A stretch of DNA of 64,000 nucleotides from Prosthecobacter sp. (GTDB lineage: Bacteria > Verrucomicrobiota > Verrucomicrobiia > Verrucomicrobiales > Verrucomicrobiaceae): assembly GCA_021733925.1 (NCBI GenBank), contig JAIPJY010000005.1, forward strand, positions 1-64,000. Direction: 5' to 3'. Positions 8,866-17,396 of this stretch are shown here, piece by piece. A program made the translations under genes and the position numbers. The notes under the pieces were generated by a model. That model did not search any database, was not told where the DNA came from, and was given only the letters and a program-made list of their open reading frames with translations. How positions within the stretch are numbered: the stretch's first letter is position 1; each line of letters begins with the position of its first letter.

Positions 8866-9537
8866 ATGACCCAAATTATTTCTAACTCATGCTTCGTCAG
8901 CCGCTGCACATGCCCCAACCTGCTCATGATGACTTCAAAAGAACGCTTTGAAGCACTCTGGAGACGTCTGCATTTGCTGGGAGATGCCTCGGCCTGGCAT
9001 GCGCGATTGCTGGAGTGCTACTCCGAGCCGCAGCGTGCGTACCACACACTTCAGCATCTGGAAGAATGCCTGCTGATCTTGGACGATGCCAAAGCGACCC
9101 GTTTGATCGCGAAACCGGACCTCATCGAGATGGCCTTGTGGTTTCACGATGCGGTGTATGACCCTCAGGGCAGCGAAAACGAGGCGCTCAGTGCCCAGAT
9201 GGCGCTGGAGGCATTTGGCGATCATCCAGCGGCACAGGAGGTGGCGCGGCTCATCATGCTGACGAAATCACATCAGCCGGAAGAAGGCGCGGATGATGCG
9301 TGGATCATCGACATTGATCTCGCGATCTTTGCGCAGCCCATTGACCGCGTGCAGGAGTATGAGCGGCAGATTCGTCAGGAATATGGCTGGGTGCCGGAAG
9401 CCGTCTATGTGGAGAAGCGCGGGGAAATCCTGAGCGGCTTTCTTCAGCGCAAACAGATCTACCTCACGGCATGGGCACGCGAACGGTTTGAAGTGCGGGC
9501 GCGGGAGAATCTGAGTGCATTGATCGACTCGATTTAA
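8866..9537 (+). CDS. HD-superfamily metal-dependent phosphohydrolase
   Basis: Predicted HD-domain hydrolase with YHTLQH (His60, His64) and the HD doublet His94-Asp95 in WFHDAVY, typical of the COG4339 group of predicted metal-dependent hydrolases. Substrate is unknown. The 223-residue form starts at ATG 8866, just after a GAGG; a 203-residue form from ATG 8926 would match usual family length better. Confidence 0.8.
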   Translation: MTQIISNSCFVSRCTCPNLLMMTSKERFEALWRRLHLLGDASAWHARLLECYSEPQRAYHTLQHLEECLLILDDAKATRLIAKPDLIEMALWFHDAVYDPQGSENEALSAQMALEAFGDHPAAQEVARLIMLTKSHQPEEGADDAWIIDIDLAIFAQPIDRVQEYERQIRQEYGWVPEAVYVEKRGEILSGFLQRKQIYLTAWARERFEVRARENLSALIDSI

Positions 9538-9561
9538 ACGCGGAGTTTTCAACCGCCATCA

Positions 9562-12063
9562 TTGCGGGCAGGCCAGCGCCGATCTAAAGCAGGAGGCGTG
9601 CTCCCATCCCTCAATCAGCTCAAACTCCCCGATCCCTGGCAGCATCAGGCGGTGAATTTGCTGCGGTCGGGTTGTGACGTGGTCGTCAGTGCGCCGACGG
9701 GTGCGGGGAAGACGTACATTTTTGAGCTGCTGCATCAGGGGCGCCATTTGCAGGGGCAGGCGATCTACACGGTGCCGACACGCGCGCTGGCGAACGACAA
9801 GTACGCGGAGTGGAAGGAGGCGAAGTGGAATGTGGGCATCGCCACGGGTGACATCGCGGAGAATGTGGACGCGCCTGTCGTGGTGGCCACACTGGAGACG
9901 CAGATCGAGCGTCTCGTGCGCGGCGAAGGCCCGGCAATGCTGGTGATCGACGAGTATCAGATGATCTCGGACCATTCCCGGGGTGCGAACTACGAAGCCG
10001 CCATCGCTTTGGCACCCAATGATACGCGACTGCTGCTGCTGAGCGGTTCGGTGGCGAATCCTGAGGATGTGGCGGCATGGCTGGTGAGTCTGGGACGCAA
10101 AGCGGAAGTGGTGATGACGCGTGAACGGCCTGTGCCTCTGGAAGAGGTGCCGATGGAGACGCTGCCACAGCGACAGAAGCAGTTTCAGAACTACTGGCCG
10201 CGCTTTGCCGCGGCGGTGATGATCGCTGATCTCGCGCCGCTGCTGATCTTTGCACCACGCCGCAAGGAGGCGGAGTCGATTGCGCGCAGACTCGCCGCCG
10301 ATCTGCCGATGGGTGATCCGCTGGATCTCACGGCGGAACAGCGTGCCGTGTGTGGCAAGGACCTGGCGACGCTGCTGGAGAAGCGCGTCGCCTTTCATCA
10401 CAGCGGGCTGTCGTATGGAGCGCGCGCGGGTGTGATCGAGCCGCTGGCTAAAGCGGGGCAACTCCGCGTCATTGCGGCGACGATGGGACTCGCGGCGGGC
10501 ATCAATTTCTCCGTGCGCAGCGTGCATGTGGCCGGCACGACGTTTCACGATGGCAAGAGCGAGCACAAACTCGCGCCGGATGAACTGCTGCAGATGTATG
10601 GGCGCGCTGGAAGGCGTGGACTCGATGACAAGGGCCACGTCATCACCAGCCGCGACAGTCCTTCCATCTTTGATGCGCGGCCGGCGCGGCTGCACCGCAG
10701 CACCCTGCTGGCATGGCCGATCTTTCTGCGCGTGATGAAACATGCCGCGCTGCGAGAGGAGAATCCTTTCGAGGCCGCGACACGCTTTGCTGGCAGATTG
10801 TTTGCCAAGGTGCCGCCGCTGCTCGGGCTGGAGGAACTGGAGCCGAACGTGGTGCATCCGCAGCATGAGAATGCGAAGGCACTCTTCGGTCTCGAAGCCA
10901 CGGAGAAGCAGGTCTTGAACTCGTATGGCGAATGGGAGCGCAAGCACCGCCATGCGCTGCAACGCGTGCCTTTGAGCCGCGTGCATGCGGTGCTGACGGT
11001 TCCGGCTTTCGCCGCGAAGTTTGCCCATGGCATCGGCCGCGTGGGGAAAATCCGCCGCGAAAAAGAGGTGACCTACGGAGTCGAAATCAGTCTCGGCACG
11101 CCGGTGGGGGATGACGTGAAGCCGACGAAGTCGATTCGTCGTCTGCTCAAAGTGCCGCGCAATTTGGAGACGGTGCCGCTGGAGGAAATCACCGTGCTGC
11201 ATGCGGGTGAGCTCGCGAACGCGATCCTCGCGAATGGGGAAGACGTCATCAAAGATGTCGCCCCCGAATTCATTGGCACCGTGACGAAGGAGAACCTGGT
11301 CTTCGCGTGCTTCGATCTCGCGCCCATTGAGGTGATGGCTTACGAGGACGGTCACGGCAAGCTGCTCTTCGCGCCGCAGGGACGCAGCGTTGTGGTGAAG
11401 AACGAGACAGGAGTCCACATGGCCGAAACCGCCACGACCGACCGCGAGCCGCGTGGCGGATCGCCCATTCATGCGTGGCGTACGCTCGGCCTGATCGATG
11501 CGGAGGGCGTGCCGACACGGCGTGGTGAAATCTTCAGCTTCTTCCAGCACGGTGAGGGACTGGCGATCGTCGCGGCGCTGGAGGACGAAAGCTATCCTGC
11601 GGATGATCTGGTGCATCACATGGCGAATCTGCGCAGCGGCTCCAAGTTTGATCTGCCGCTGAATTGCGGTTCTGAACGCCTCGCGGCGGTGTGTCGCGGT
11701 ACGTATGGCTTTGTGAATCATCACGGCTATCTCGAAAACGGTCTGCCTGATGACTATGGCGAAGGCGCGGCGGAACTGCTCGATGCCATGCTGCATCCCG
11801 AGCAGCCTGGAGCGCAGGATTTGAAAGCAGGCATTGCGGAAGGGGACATCTCCCGTGCGTATGTGGAATGGCTCAGTCTGCTGCGCCATGTCTCCCACGC
11901 GCCAGATCATCCGTGGCGCCGCTGGAAGGAGCTGAAGGAGGCTGCGAAACAAACGCTCAAGCACCACACCAAGACGCTGAGGCATTTTTTCCACCTCGAC
12001 CTGCCGCCGCTGACGAACAAGCAGCGGCATGGCAAGACGCGGCATTATTTGATGGTGAAGTGA
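9562..12063 (+). CDS. Ski2-like DExH-box helicase
   Basis: An 833-residue superfamily 2 helicase. Motif I is APTGAGKT (44-51), motif II is DEYQ (130-133) and motif VI is QMYGRAGRRG (344-353), all of Ski2/Hel308-like type. The region after about 450 has no recognised accessory domain and is helical. DNA or RNA substrate cannot be told. The start is uncertain: the frame opens with TTG at 9562, and a GTG at 9598 lies one base after AGGAGG, too close for a normal ribosome-binding site. It follows the HD gene by 24 bases. Confidence 0.82.
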   Translation: MRAGQRRSKAGGVLPSLNQLKLPDPWQHQAVNLLRSGCDVVVSAPTGAGKTYIFELLHQGRHLQGQAIYTVPTRALANDKYAEWKEAKWNVGIATGDIAENVDAPVVVATLETQIERLVRGEGPAMLVIDEYQMISDHSRGANYEAAIALAPNDTRLLLLSGSVANPEDVAAWLVSLGRKAEVVMTRERPVPLEEVPMETLPQRQKQFQNYWPRFAAAVMIADLAPLLIFAPRRKEAESIARRLAADLPMGDPLDLTAEQRAVCGKDLATLLEKRVAFHHSGLSYGARAGVIEPLAKAGQLRVIAATMGLAAGINFSVRSVHVAGTTFHDGKSEHKLAPDELLQMYGRAGRRGLDDKGHVITSRDSPSIFDARPARLHRSTLLAWPIFLRVMKHAALREENPFEAATRFAGRLFAKVPPLLGLEELEPNVVHPQHENAKALFGLEATEKQVLNSYGEWERKHRHALQRVPLSRVHAVLTVPAFAAKFAHGIGRVGKIRREKEVTYGVEISLGTPVGDDVKPTKSIRRLLKVPRNLETVPLEEITVLHAGELANAILANGEDVIKDVAPEFIGTVTKENLVFACFDLAPIEVMAYEDGHGKLLFAPQGRSVVVKNETGVHMAETATTDREPRGGSPIHAWRTLGLIDAEGVPTRRGEIFSFFQHGEGLAIVAALEDESYPADDLVHHMANLRSGSKFDLPLNCGSERLAAVCRGTYGFVNHHGYLENGLPDDYGEGAAELLDAMLHPEQPGAQDLKAGIAEGDISRAYVEWLSLLRHVSHAPDHPWRRWKELKEAAKQTLKHHTKTLRHFFHLDLPPLTNKQRHGKTRHYLMVK

Positions 12064-12099
12064 GATGAGGGCTGGGAGTTTTTGGTGCCGCCGGGTTTG

Positions 12100-12216
12100 C
12101 GGACTGCATGCCTCCGGCATGCGACCTTGGGCAAAAGGGCGTGGTGGCGTGGTCCAGGGGTGGCGCTCGCTGCGCGAGCTTACCCCTGGCTACCTTCTTT
12201 GATCCCTCCGGGATCA
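12100..12216. repeat. Cluster of three palindromes
   Basis: Three separate hairpins lie in about 110 bases: GCATGCCTCCGGCATGC at 12106-12122, a 36-base stem bounded by CCAGGGGT and ACCCCTGG at 12154-12189 with an inner GCTCGC/GCGAGC stem, and GATCCCTCCGGGATC at 12201-12215. None has a U-tract. They resemble REP-type intergenic repeats. Confidence 0.55.
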
Positions 12217-12275
12217 GGAACCAGTCACCTTCTCTCACGCGTTGAATTGTACCTATTCCCGTTCATTCGTGACGA

Positions 12276-12455
12276 ATGAATGCAGAAGCCATGCTTCAAT
12301 TGAAGCAGCAACTCGTGAGAATGAGCGCAAAGCAGCGGCTGGAGGTGTCGGCTTTTCTTCACCGGCTCAAACAAGACTCTCCCGCATGGAAAAAGGAAAT
12401 GTCTCGGCGCATGGCAGAGATGGATGCCGGCAAAAAATTTCAGCTGCGCCGCTGA
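12276..12455 (+). CDS. Small antitoxin-like protein
   Basis: A 59-codon frame running ATG 12276 to TGA 12453-12455. The product has a helical start (MLQLKQQLVRMSAKQRLEV), then SPAWKKEMSRRMAEMDAGKKF, a pattern seen in small addiction-module antitoxins of PVC bacteria. Its stop overlaps the panE start (TGATG), and no toxin gene follows. It may be an orphan antitoxin or a leader coupled to panE. Recognition is by pattern only. Confidence 0.55.
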   Translation: MNAEAMLQLKQQLVRMSAKQRLEVSAFLHRLKQDSPAWKKEMSRRMAEMDAGKKFQLRR

Positions 12456-13393
12456 TGCCACCATTCATCGAAAATCCAAACCCACGCATTGCCATCGTCG
12501 GCTCAGGCGCGGTCGGCTGCTACTATGGCGGGCGGCTGGCGCAGCATGGGAATGACGTGCACTTTTTGATGCGCTCGGATTATGAGCAGGTGAAGGAGCA
12601 TGGGCTCAAGATCAGCAGCCCTCTCGGTGACTTCACTTTGCCGCAGGTGCACTGCCACCGCAGCACAGCGGAGATCGGGGAGTGCGATCTGGTGATCATT
12701 GCGATGAAGGCAACCGCGAATGAGGCGTTGCTCTCTTTGCTGCCGCCGCTGCTGCACAAAAAGTCGATGATCCTCACGCTGCAAAACGGCCTGGGCAGCG
12801 ATGATTTTCTGGCGCGGCACTTTGGCTCTGCGCATGTGCTGGGCGGGCTGTGCTTTGTGTGCATCAACCGCATGGCACCGGGCGTGATTCATCACATTGC
12901 TCAGGGGCAGATTGCGCTGGGTGAACACAGCGGGGCAGCGCAGGTGCGAACGGAGGCGCTGGCAGTCGAGTTTCGGCGGTGTGAGATCGAGTGCAAGGTG
13001 GAGCCCAGTTTGATTTCAGCGCGGTGGAAGAAACTCGTCTGGAACATTCCGTTCAACGGCTTGTCGATTGCAGCGAGTGGTAAAGACACGGCGGCGATTC
13101 TGGCGGATCCGGTGTTGGAGCAGCGAGTGCGTGATTTGATGCGTGAGATCATCGAAACGGCAGGGCGGATGGGGCATGCGATTCCGCTGTCGCTGATTGA
13201 TGACATGATCGAGCGCACGCGGAACATGTCTGCTTACAAGCCAAGCAGCCTCATTGATTTTCTTGCGGACAGCGAGGTGGAGCTTGAAGCGATCTGGGGT
13301 GAGCCGGTGAGGCGCGCGAAGGCGGCGGGGATTGCGATGCCGCAGGTGGAGAGGTTGTATGAGGAGTTGAAGGAGCGCATTGCCGCCAGATAG
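12455..13393 (+). CDS. panE: 2-dehydropantoate 2-reductase
   Basis: A 312-residue NADPH-dependent ketopantoate reductase of the pantothenate/CoA pathway. The Rossmann motif is IAIVGSGAVGCYYGGRL near the N-terminus, followed by TLQNGLGSDDFL (the NG motif) and the C-terminal helical domain with KLVWNIPFNGLS containing the catalytic lysine and KPSSLIDF. The start at 12455 overlaps the upstream small gene and fits the family's usual start. Confidence 0.9.
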   Translation: MPPFIENPNPRIAIVGSGAVGCYYGGRLAQHGNDVHFLMRSDYEQVKEHGLKISSPLGDFTLPQVHCHRSTAEIGECDLVIIAMKATANEALLSLLPPLLHKKSMILTLQNGLGSDDFLARHFGSAHVLGGLCFVCINRMAPGVIHHIAQGQIALGEHSGAAQVRTEALAVEFRRCEIECKVEPSLISARWKKLVWNIPFNGLSIAASGKDTAAILADPVLEQRVRDLMREIIETAGRMGHAIPLSLIDDMIERTRNMSAYKPSSLIDFLADSEVELEAIWGEPVRRAKAAGIAMPQVERLYEELKERIAAR

Positions 13394-13404
13394 TGGGGTG
13401 AACC

Positions 13405-14163
13405 ATGTCACTCATCGCCCTTCAAAACGCCCGTCCTGAAACTGCCATCGTGCTGGGTTCGGGGCTTGGGGCTGTGGCGGAGGCGTTTGGGATTGAAAGT
13501 GAAGTCGCGTATGGCGAGGTGCCGGGGCTGAGTGCTTCCACCGTGCCGGGACATGCAGGGCGCTTTGTGCTGGCGCAGCATCACGGCAAGCCCATCCTTC
13601 TGGCGCAAGGGCGGCGGCATTTGTATGAGGGGCTCACGGCGCATGAGGTCACGGCGAGCATCCGCTTCATGCATGAGATCGGCGTGAAGCGCGTCGTGCT
13701 CACGAATGCAGCGGGGGCGATCCATGAGAATTTTCATGTCGGTGGGCTGATGCTCATCACCGATCACATCAATCTCCAGGGCACCACGCCGCTGCTCGGC
13801 GGTCCGAACTTCCATGACATGAGCGAGGTTTACTCGCGGGCGTGGTGTGAAAAATTCCATGCGGCGAGTTTGGAGATCGGTTTGAAGCTGCACGCGGGTG
13901 TGTATGCCGCGCTGCTCGGCCCGCAGTATGAGACGCCGGCGGAAATCCGCATGCTGCGCACGCTGGGTGCGGATGCTGTGGGCATGTCCACGGTGCCCGA
14001 GGCCATTCAGGCGCGGGCGCTTGGGATGGAAGTAGCGGGTATCTCCATGCTCACCAACTGGGCCGCTGGTTTGCGGGCGCAGACGCTGCATCACGCGGAG
14101 GTGGTGGAGGTGGGGAAGACGGCGGGGATGTATCTGGCAAGGCTGTTGAAGGCGGCGGTGTGA
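13405..14163 (+). CDS. Purine nucleoside phosphorylase
   Basis: A 252-residue trimeric-type (PNP I/II) purine nucleoside phosphorylase that cleaves inosine or guanosine with phosphate in purine salvage. Seen are the phosphate-binding VLGSGLG at the start, TNAAGAIHENF, GPQYETPAEIRML and GADAVGMSTVPE, all family signatures. It lies 11 bases after panE. Somewhat short compared with the usual 270-280 residues, but without an evident missing motif. Confidence 0.92.
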   Translation: MSLIALQNARPETAIVLGSGLGAVAEAFGIESEVAYGEVPGLSASTVPGHAGRFVLAQHHGKPILLAQGRRHLYEGLTAHEVTASIRFMHEIGVKRVVLTNAAGAIHENFHVGGLMLITDHINLQGTTPLLGGPNFHDMSEVYSRAWCEKFHAASLEIGLKLHAGVYAALLGPQYETPAEIRMLRTLGADAVGMSTVPEAIQARALGMEVAGISMLTNWAAGLRAQTLHHAEVVEVGKTAGMYLARLLKAAV

Positions 14164-14193
14164 ACGAGAGTGGTTAGCCCGAAATGATGGCTT

Positions 14194-14469
14194 TCACTCG
14201 GAGACTCCTCGCGACGACCTCCACTGTAAAATCGCATAGATGACGAGGCTCCACTGCGCTGCGCACGCAAAGAACAGCGCAGGCAGCTCAGGTATCGTCA
14301 GTTTATGCAAAACCTCAGCCGCCCACGTGGCTGGATAATGAAGCCAAGAAAAGATCATTCCCAATGTGGAGCCGGGCGCACAGGGCCCCCAGCCGTTCAC
14401 GGAGATCAGAGCGAATAAAATACCCGTGATCGAGATCCCTGAGATGATCGACTTACCCCAGAGATTCAT
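14194..14469 (-). CDS. Small membrane protein, unknown
   Basis: A 91-residue protein with two or three hydrophobic segments (about 8-26, 36-50 and 62-82). No motif is recognised. It sits alone between the phosphorylase and bioB, ending 24 bases before the phosphorylase-side flank. Confidence 0.5.
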   Translation of the reverse strand: MNLWGKSIISGISITGILFALISVNGWGPCAPGSTLGMIFSWLHYPATWAAEVLHKLTIPELPALFFACAAQWSLVIYAILQWRSSRGVSE

Positions 14470-14494
14470 CGTGGTTAACCGTTTCAGGTTTTAG

Positions 14495-15532
14495 CTAGCA
14501 GCACCCGTTCGCCTTCTCCATCTCACAGGCGTGCTCTTCGGTGCAGCAGGGCATGAGGGGGCGGCCTTCGGTGGCTTCGGGGGCTTCCATTTCGGGATTC
14601 GGAGACTGGGGGGCGAGGCCGAGGTCGCGGAGGAGTTTCATGTCCTCGTTGGCGCGGGGGTTGGCGGCGGTGAGGAGTTTATCTCCGTAGAAGATGGAGT
14701 TGGCTCCGGCGAAGTAGGCGAGGGCCTGGGCTTCGCGGCTCAGATTGGTGCGGCCGGCGCTGAGGCGCACCTTGGCCTTCGGCACGGCGATGCGGGTGAC
14801 GGCGATCATGCGGACGAAGGCGAAGGAATCGACGACTTCGTTGTCTCCCATGGGGGTGCCTTTGATGGGCATGAGGGCGTTGATCGGGATGCTCTCGGGC
14901 TGGGGATTGAAGTTGGAGATGACCTCCAGCATTTTGAGGCGGTCGTCGATGGTCTCGCCGAGGCCGAGGATGCCGCCGCAGCAGACGGACATGCCGGCAT
15001 CCTGCGCGTGGCGGATGGTGCGCAGGCGATCGTCAAAGGTGTGGGTGCTGACGATGTTCGGGTAGTGCTCCGGGGAGGTGTCCACGTTGTGGTTGTAGGC
15101 GGTGACGCCGGCTTCCTTGAGTTCGGTGGCCTCGTCCGCGCCGAGCTCGCCGAGTGTGACGCAGACTTCCATGCCGAGCTTGGAAACGTCGCGCACGATG
15201 TCGAGCACCTGGTCGAATTTCTGGGTGCCTTTGCGCACGCCTTTCCAGGCGGCGCCCATGCAGAAGCGGGTGGAGCCGTTGGCACGGGCGGCGAGGGCGC
15301 GCTCCATGACCTGCTCCTTGGGCATGAGATTTTCCTTTTGCAGGCCGGTGCTGTAGCGGGCGCTCTGGGCGCAGTAGCCGCAGTCTTCGCTGCAACCGCC
15401 GGTCTTGATGCTGAGGAGGGTGCAGAGCTGCACTTCGTTGCCGGTCCAATGCTCGTCATGCACGGCGCGGGCCTGCTTGAGGAGATCGAAAAAGGGCTGG
15501 TGATAGATGCGGTGAAGTTCGGCGAAAGTCAT
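14495..15532 (-). CDS. bioB: Biotin synthase
   Basis: A 345-residue radical-SAM enzyme that inserts sulfur into dethiobiotin. The CX3CX2C cluster motif is GGCSEDCGYCAQS, and the family motifs YNHNVDT (binding dethiobiotin and the 2Fe-2S site) and CCGGILGLGE are present, with SAGRTNLS near the end. A Cys-rich tail (CCTEEHACEMEKANGCC) extends past the usual end. The start at 15532 (MTFAELHRIYH) matches family length. Other bio genes are absent from the window. Confidence 0.95.
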   Translation of the reverse strand: MTFAELHRIYHQPFFDLLKQARAVHDEHWTGNEVQLCTLLSIKTGGCSEDCGYCAQSARYSTGLQKENLMPKEQVMERALAARANGSTRFCMGAAWKGVRKGTQKFDQVLDIVRDVSKLGMEVCVTLGELGADEATELKEAGVTAYNHNVDTSPEHYPNIVSTHTFDDRLRTIRHAQDAGMSVCCGGILGLGETIDDRLKMLEVISNFNPQPESIPINALMPIKGTPMGDNEVVDSFAFVRMIAVTRIAVPKAKVRLSAGRTNLSREAQALAYFAGANSIFYGDKLLTAANPRANEDMKLLRDLGLAPQSPNPEMEAPEATEGRPLMPCCTEEHACEMEKANGCC

Positions 15533-15858
15533 GGCGGATGGTGGCAGCCCGGATAGTGGGCGAAAATGGGCTGGATGCACGGGGAAAGTACGGGGTCCCA
15601 TTCGTCCTCGTTCTCGTCCTCGGTGGATTGGCTGCGCTGGTGATTGTGGGCTGAAGGATCGAAGACGAGAACGATGCAGAGGTACGGGTCCGTGGGTTCC
15701 GGACCGCCTGAAGGCGGAACTACAATACAGCGCTGGGTCATGCGGTCATGATGAGTGGAGCGGTGATCCAGGATCGAGGACGAGTTCGAGGAGGAGGACG
15801 AGGACGATTGATTGGAGTGCAAGACAGACCGGTTCGAGGCCGATTTGGTCTGACCGAC
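15533..15858. repeat. Intergenic palindromic repeat region
   Basis: No gene is supported. The stretch holds CGTCCTCGTTCTCGTCCTCG at about 15603-15622 and a near-complementary GAGGACGAG-rich block at about 15774-15807, forming a large imperfect inverted repeat. Between them is the perfect hairpin CCGCCTGAAGGCGG at 15704-15717. This looks like a MITE- or REP-like unit inserted between divergent genes. Confidence 0.5.
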
Positions 15859-17133
15859 ATGAATCGACGCTCCTTTCTCCACCAAACGTCCGCCATCGGC
15901 ACTGCCGCGGCGGTTGCCTCGATCACGAAACTCCGGGCTGCGGATGAGGCAGGAAGGAAAGTCAAAGTGGCCGTGGTGGCGCTGGGGCGTGGCATGCAGC
16001 ATGTGCAGGCCTTGCTGAAGATCCCCGGCGTGGAGATCGCTTACCTGGCCGAGGTGGACCCGAAGCGCCTCGAATTGGGCCTCAAGGTCGTCAATGACAC
16101 GCAGAAGGTGTCCTGCGTGGGTGTGAAGGATTTCCGCACCATCTTGGATGACAAGACGCTGGATGCCGTCTTCATCGCCACGCCGAATTTCTGGCACACG
16201 CCCGCCGCGCTGCTGTGCATGCAGGCTGGCAAGCATGTCTATGTGGAAAAACCCGGCAGCCAGAACGCGCATGAGGCGGAGATGATCGTGGCGGCTTCGA
16301 AAAAATACGACCGTCTTGTGCAGATGGGCAATCAGCGCCGCACGTGGATGAAGGAGGCGATTGAAGCGCTGCATGGCGGTGCCATCGGCCCGGTGCGCTT
16401 TGGCCGCGGCTTCTACTACAACACACGCAAATCGGTGGCCACGAATGAGAAGCCGGCGTCACCGGACATCGACTACGACCTCTGGCAGGGGCCGGTGCCG
16501 GATGATGCGAAGCATGATTTCAAATCGATGGCGCACTATGACTGGCACTGGTTCTGGCATTGGGGCAACGGCGAACTGGGCAACAACGGCATTCACTCGC
16601 TGGACATCCTGCGCTGGGGCCTCAAAGGAGACTACCCGCTGCGCACCACCTACAACGGCGGGCGCTACTTTTACGACGACGCACAGGAAACGCCGGACAC
16701 CGGCACAGCGGTGTATGATTTCGGCCACGCCGGCTGCGAGTGGGTGCAGAGCAGCTGCCACGCGCGTGCGGCGGAGAAGCCGCTGGCGGAAGTGATCTTC
16801 TATGGCGACAACGGCACCATGGGCATCTCACGTGACTCCTGGATCAACTATGACCTGAAGGGCGTGGAGATGAGCAAGGGCAAAGGCGCGGGTGGCGGCG
16901 ATGTCGCGCACATGGGCAATTTCATCGAGGCCATCCGTGGCAATGCGAAGCTGAACAGCCCCATCGAGGAAGGCCAGAAGAGCACCATGATGTGCCACCT
17001 GGGCAACATGGCCTACCGCACGAATACGGTGGTGAAGTGTGATCCAAAGACGGGGAAAGTGCTGGATAACGCGGAGGCGCTGAAGCTCTGGGGAAGGGAA
17101 GGGTACCGGAAGGGGTGGGAGGTGAAGATTTGA
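15859..17133 (+). CDS. Tat-exported Gfo/Idh/MocA-family oxidoreductase
   Basis: A 424-residue NAD(P)-dependent sugar or inositol dehydrogenase-like protein. It begins with a twin-arginine signal (MNRRSFLHQTSAIG), usual for the exported Gfo/Idh/MocA proteins of PVC bacteria. The Rossmann part is KVKVAVVALGRG, with the conserved EKPG motif (VYVEKPGSQN) carrying the family catalytic lysine, and the C-terminal beta-domain has HWFWHWGNGELGNNGIH. Substrate is unknown. The start at 15859 puts RR at positions 3-4. Confidence 0.88.
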   Translation: MNRRSFLHQTSAIGTAAAVASITKLRAADEAGRKVKVAVVALGRGMQHVQALLKIPGVEIAYLAEVDPKRLELGLKVVNDTQKVSCVGVKDFRTILDDKTLDAVFIATPNFWHTPAALLCMQAGKHVYVEKPGSQNAHEAEMIVAASKKYDRLVQMGNQRRTWMKEAIEALHGGAIGPVRFGRGFYYNTRKSVATNEKPASPDIDYDLWQGPVPDDAKHDFKSMAHYDWHWFWHWGNGELGNNGIHSLDILRWGLKGDYPLRTTYNGGRYFYDDAQETPDTGTAVYDFGHAGCEWVQSSCHARAAEKPLAEVIFYGDNGTMGISRDSWINYDLKGVEMSKGKGAGGGDVAHMGNFIEAIRGNAKLNSPIEEGQKSTMMCHLGNMAYRTNTVVKCDPKTGKVLDNAEALKLWGREGYRKGWEVKI

Positions 17134-17191
17134 AGTGCGGAAGCGCTGATGAATCAGAGTCCATGTAATCAATGCGAGAAGGACATTCTCA

Positions 17192-17365
17192 AAATGACGA
17201 ATGAGTAAATCCGAATGACGAATTGCGCGGCTCGGAAGCTGCTGGCTGCACTTGCCGGAAAGTGGAGTCATTGACGCAGCACTCGGACACACTGTCCTTC
17301 GATCTTCGACATTCGCGATTATTTCGTCATTCGGGCTTACCTCATTCGTCATTCGGATCGCCCCT
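17192..17365. repeat. Palindromic ATGACGAAT element, full copy
   Basis: Left arm at 17192-17225 reads AAAATGACGAATGAGTAAAT then CCGAATGACGAATT. Right arm at about 17311-17360 reads ATTTCGTCATTCGGGCTTAC then CTCATTCGTCATTCGG, its inverse complement with small changes. A second full copy is at 26047-26231 and a half copy at 519-576. The whole gap 17134-17396 holds no gene. Confidence 0.75.
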
Positions 17366-17396
17366 CCACCGACGCGCATGAGTGCCCATCGTACTT

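Noticed and set aside
9559-12120. 853-codon minus-strand frame opposite the helicase
   Set aside because: The plus strand carries helicase motifs I, II and VI; the minus frame is His/Arg/Gln-rich noise.
14531-15556. Long plus-strand frame opposite bioB
   Set aside because: It is the antisense of a clear biotin synthase and its product is Gly/Ala/Val-rich with no motif; such shadows are common at high GC.
15602-15807. CRISPR-like repeats in the bioB/oxidoreductase gap
   Set aside because: The GAGGACGAG blocks are inverted and irregular with no constant spacing; they form a palindrome, not an array.
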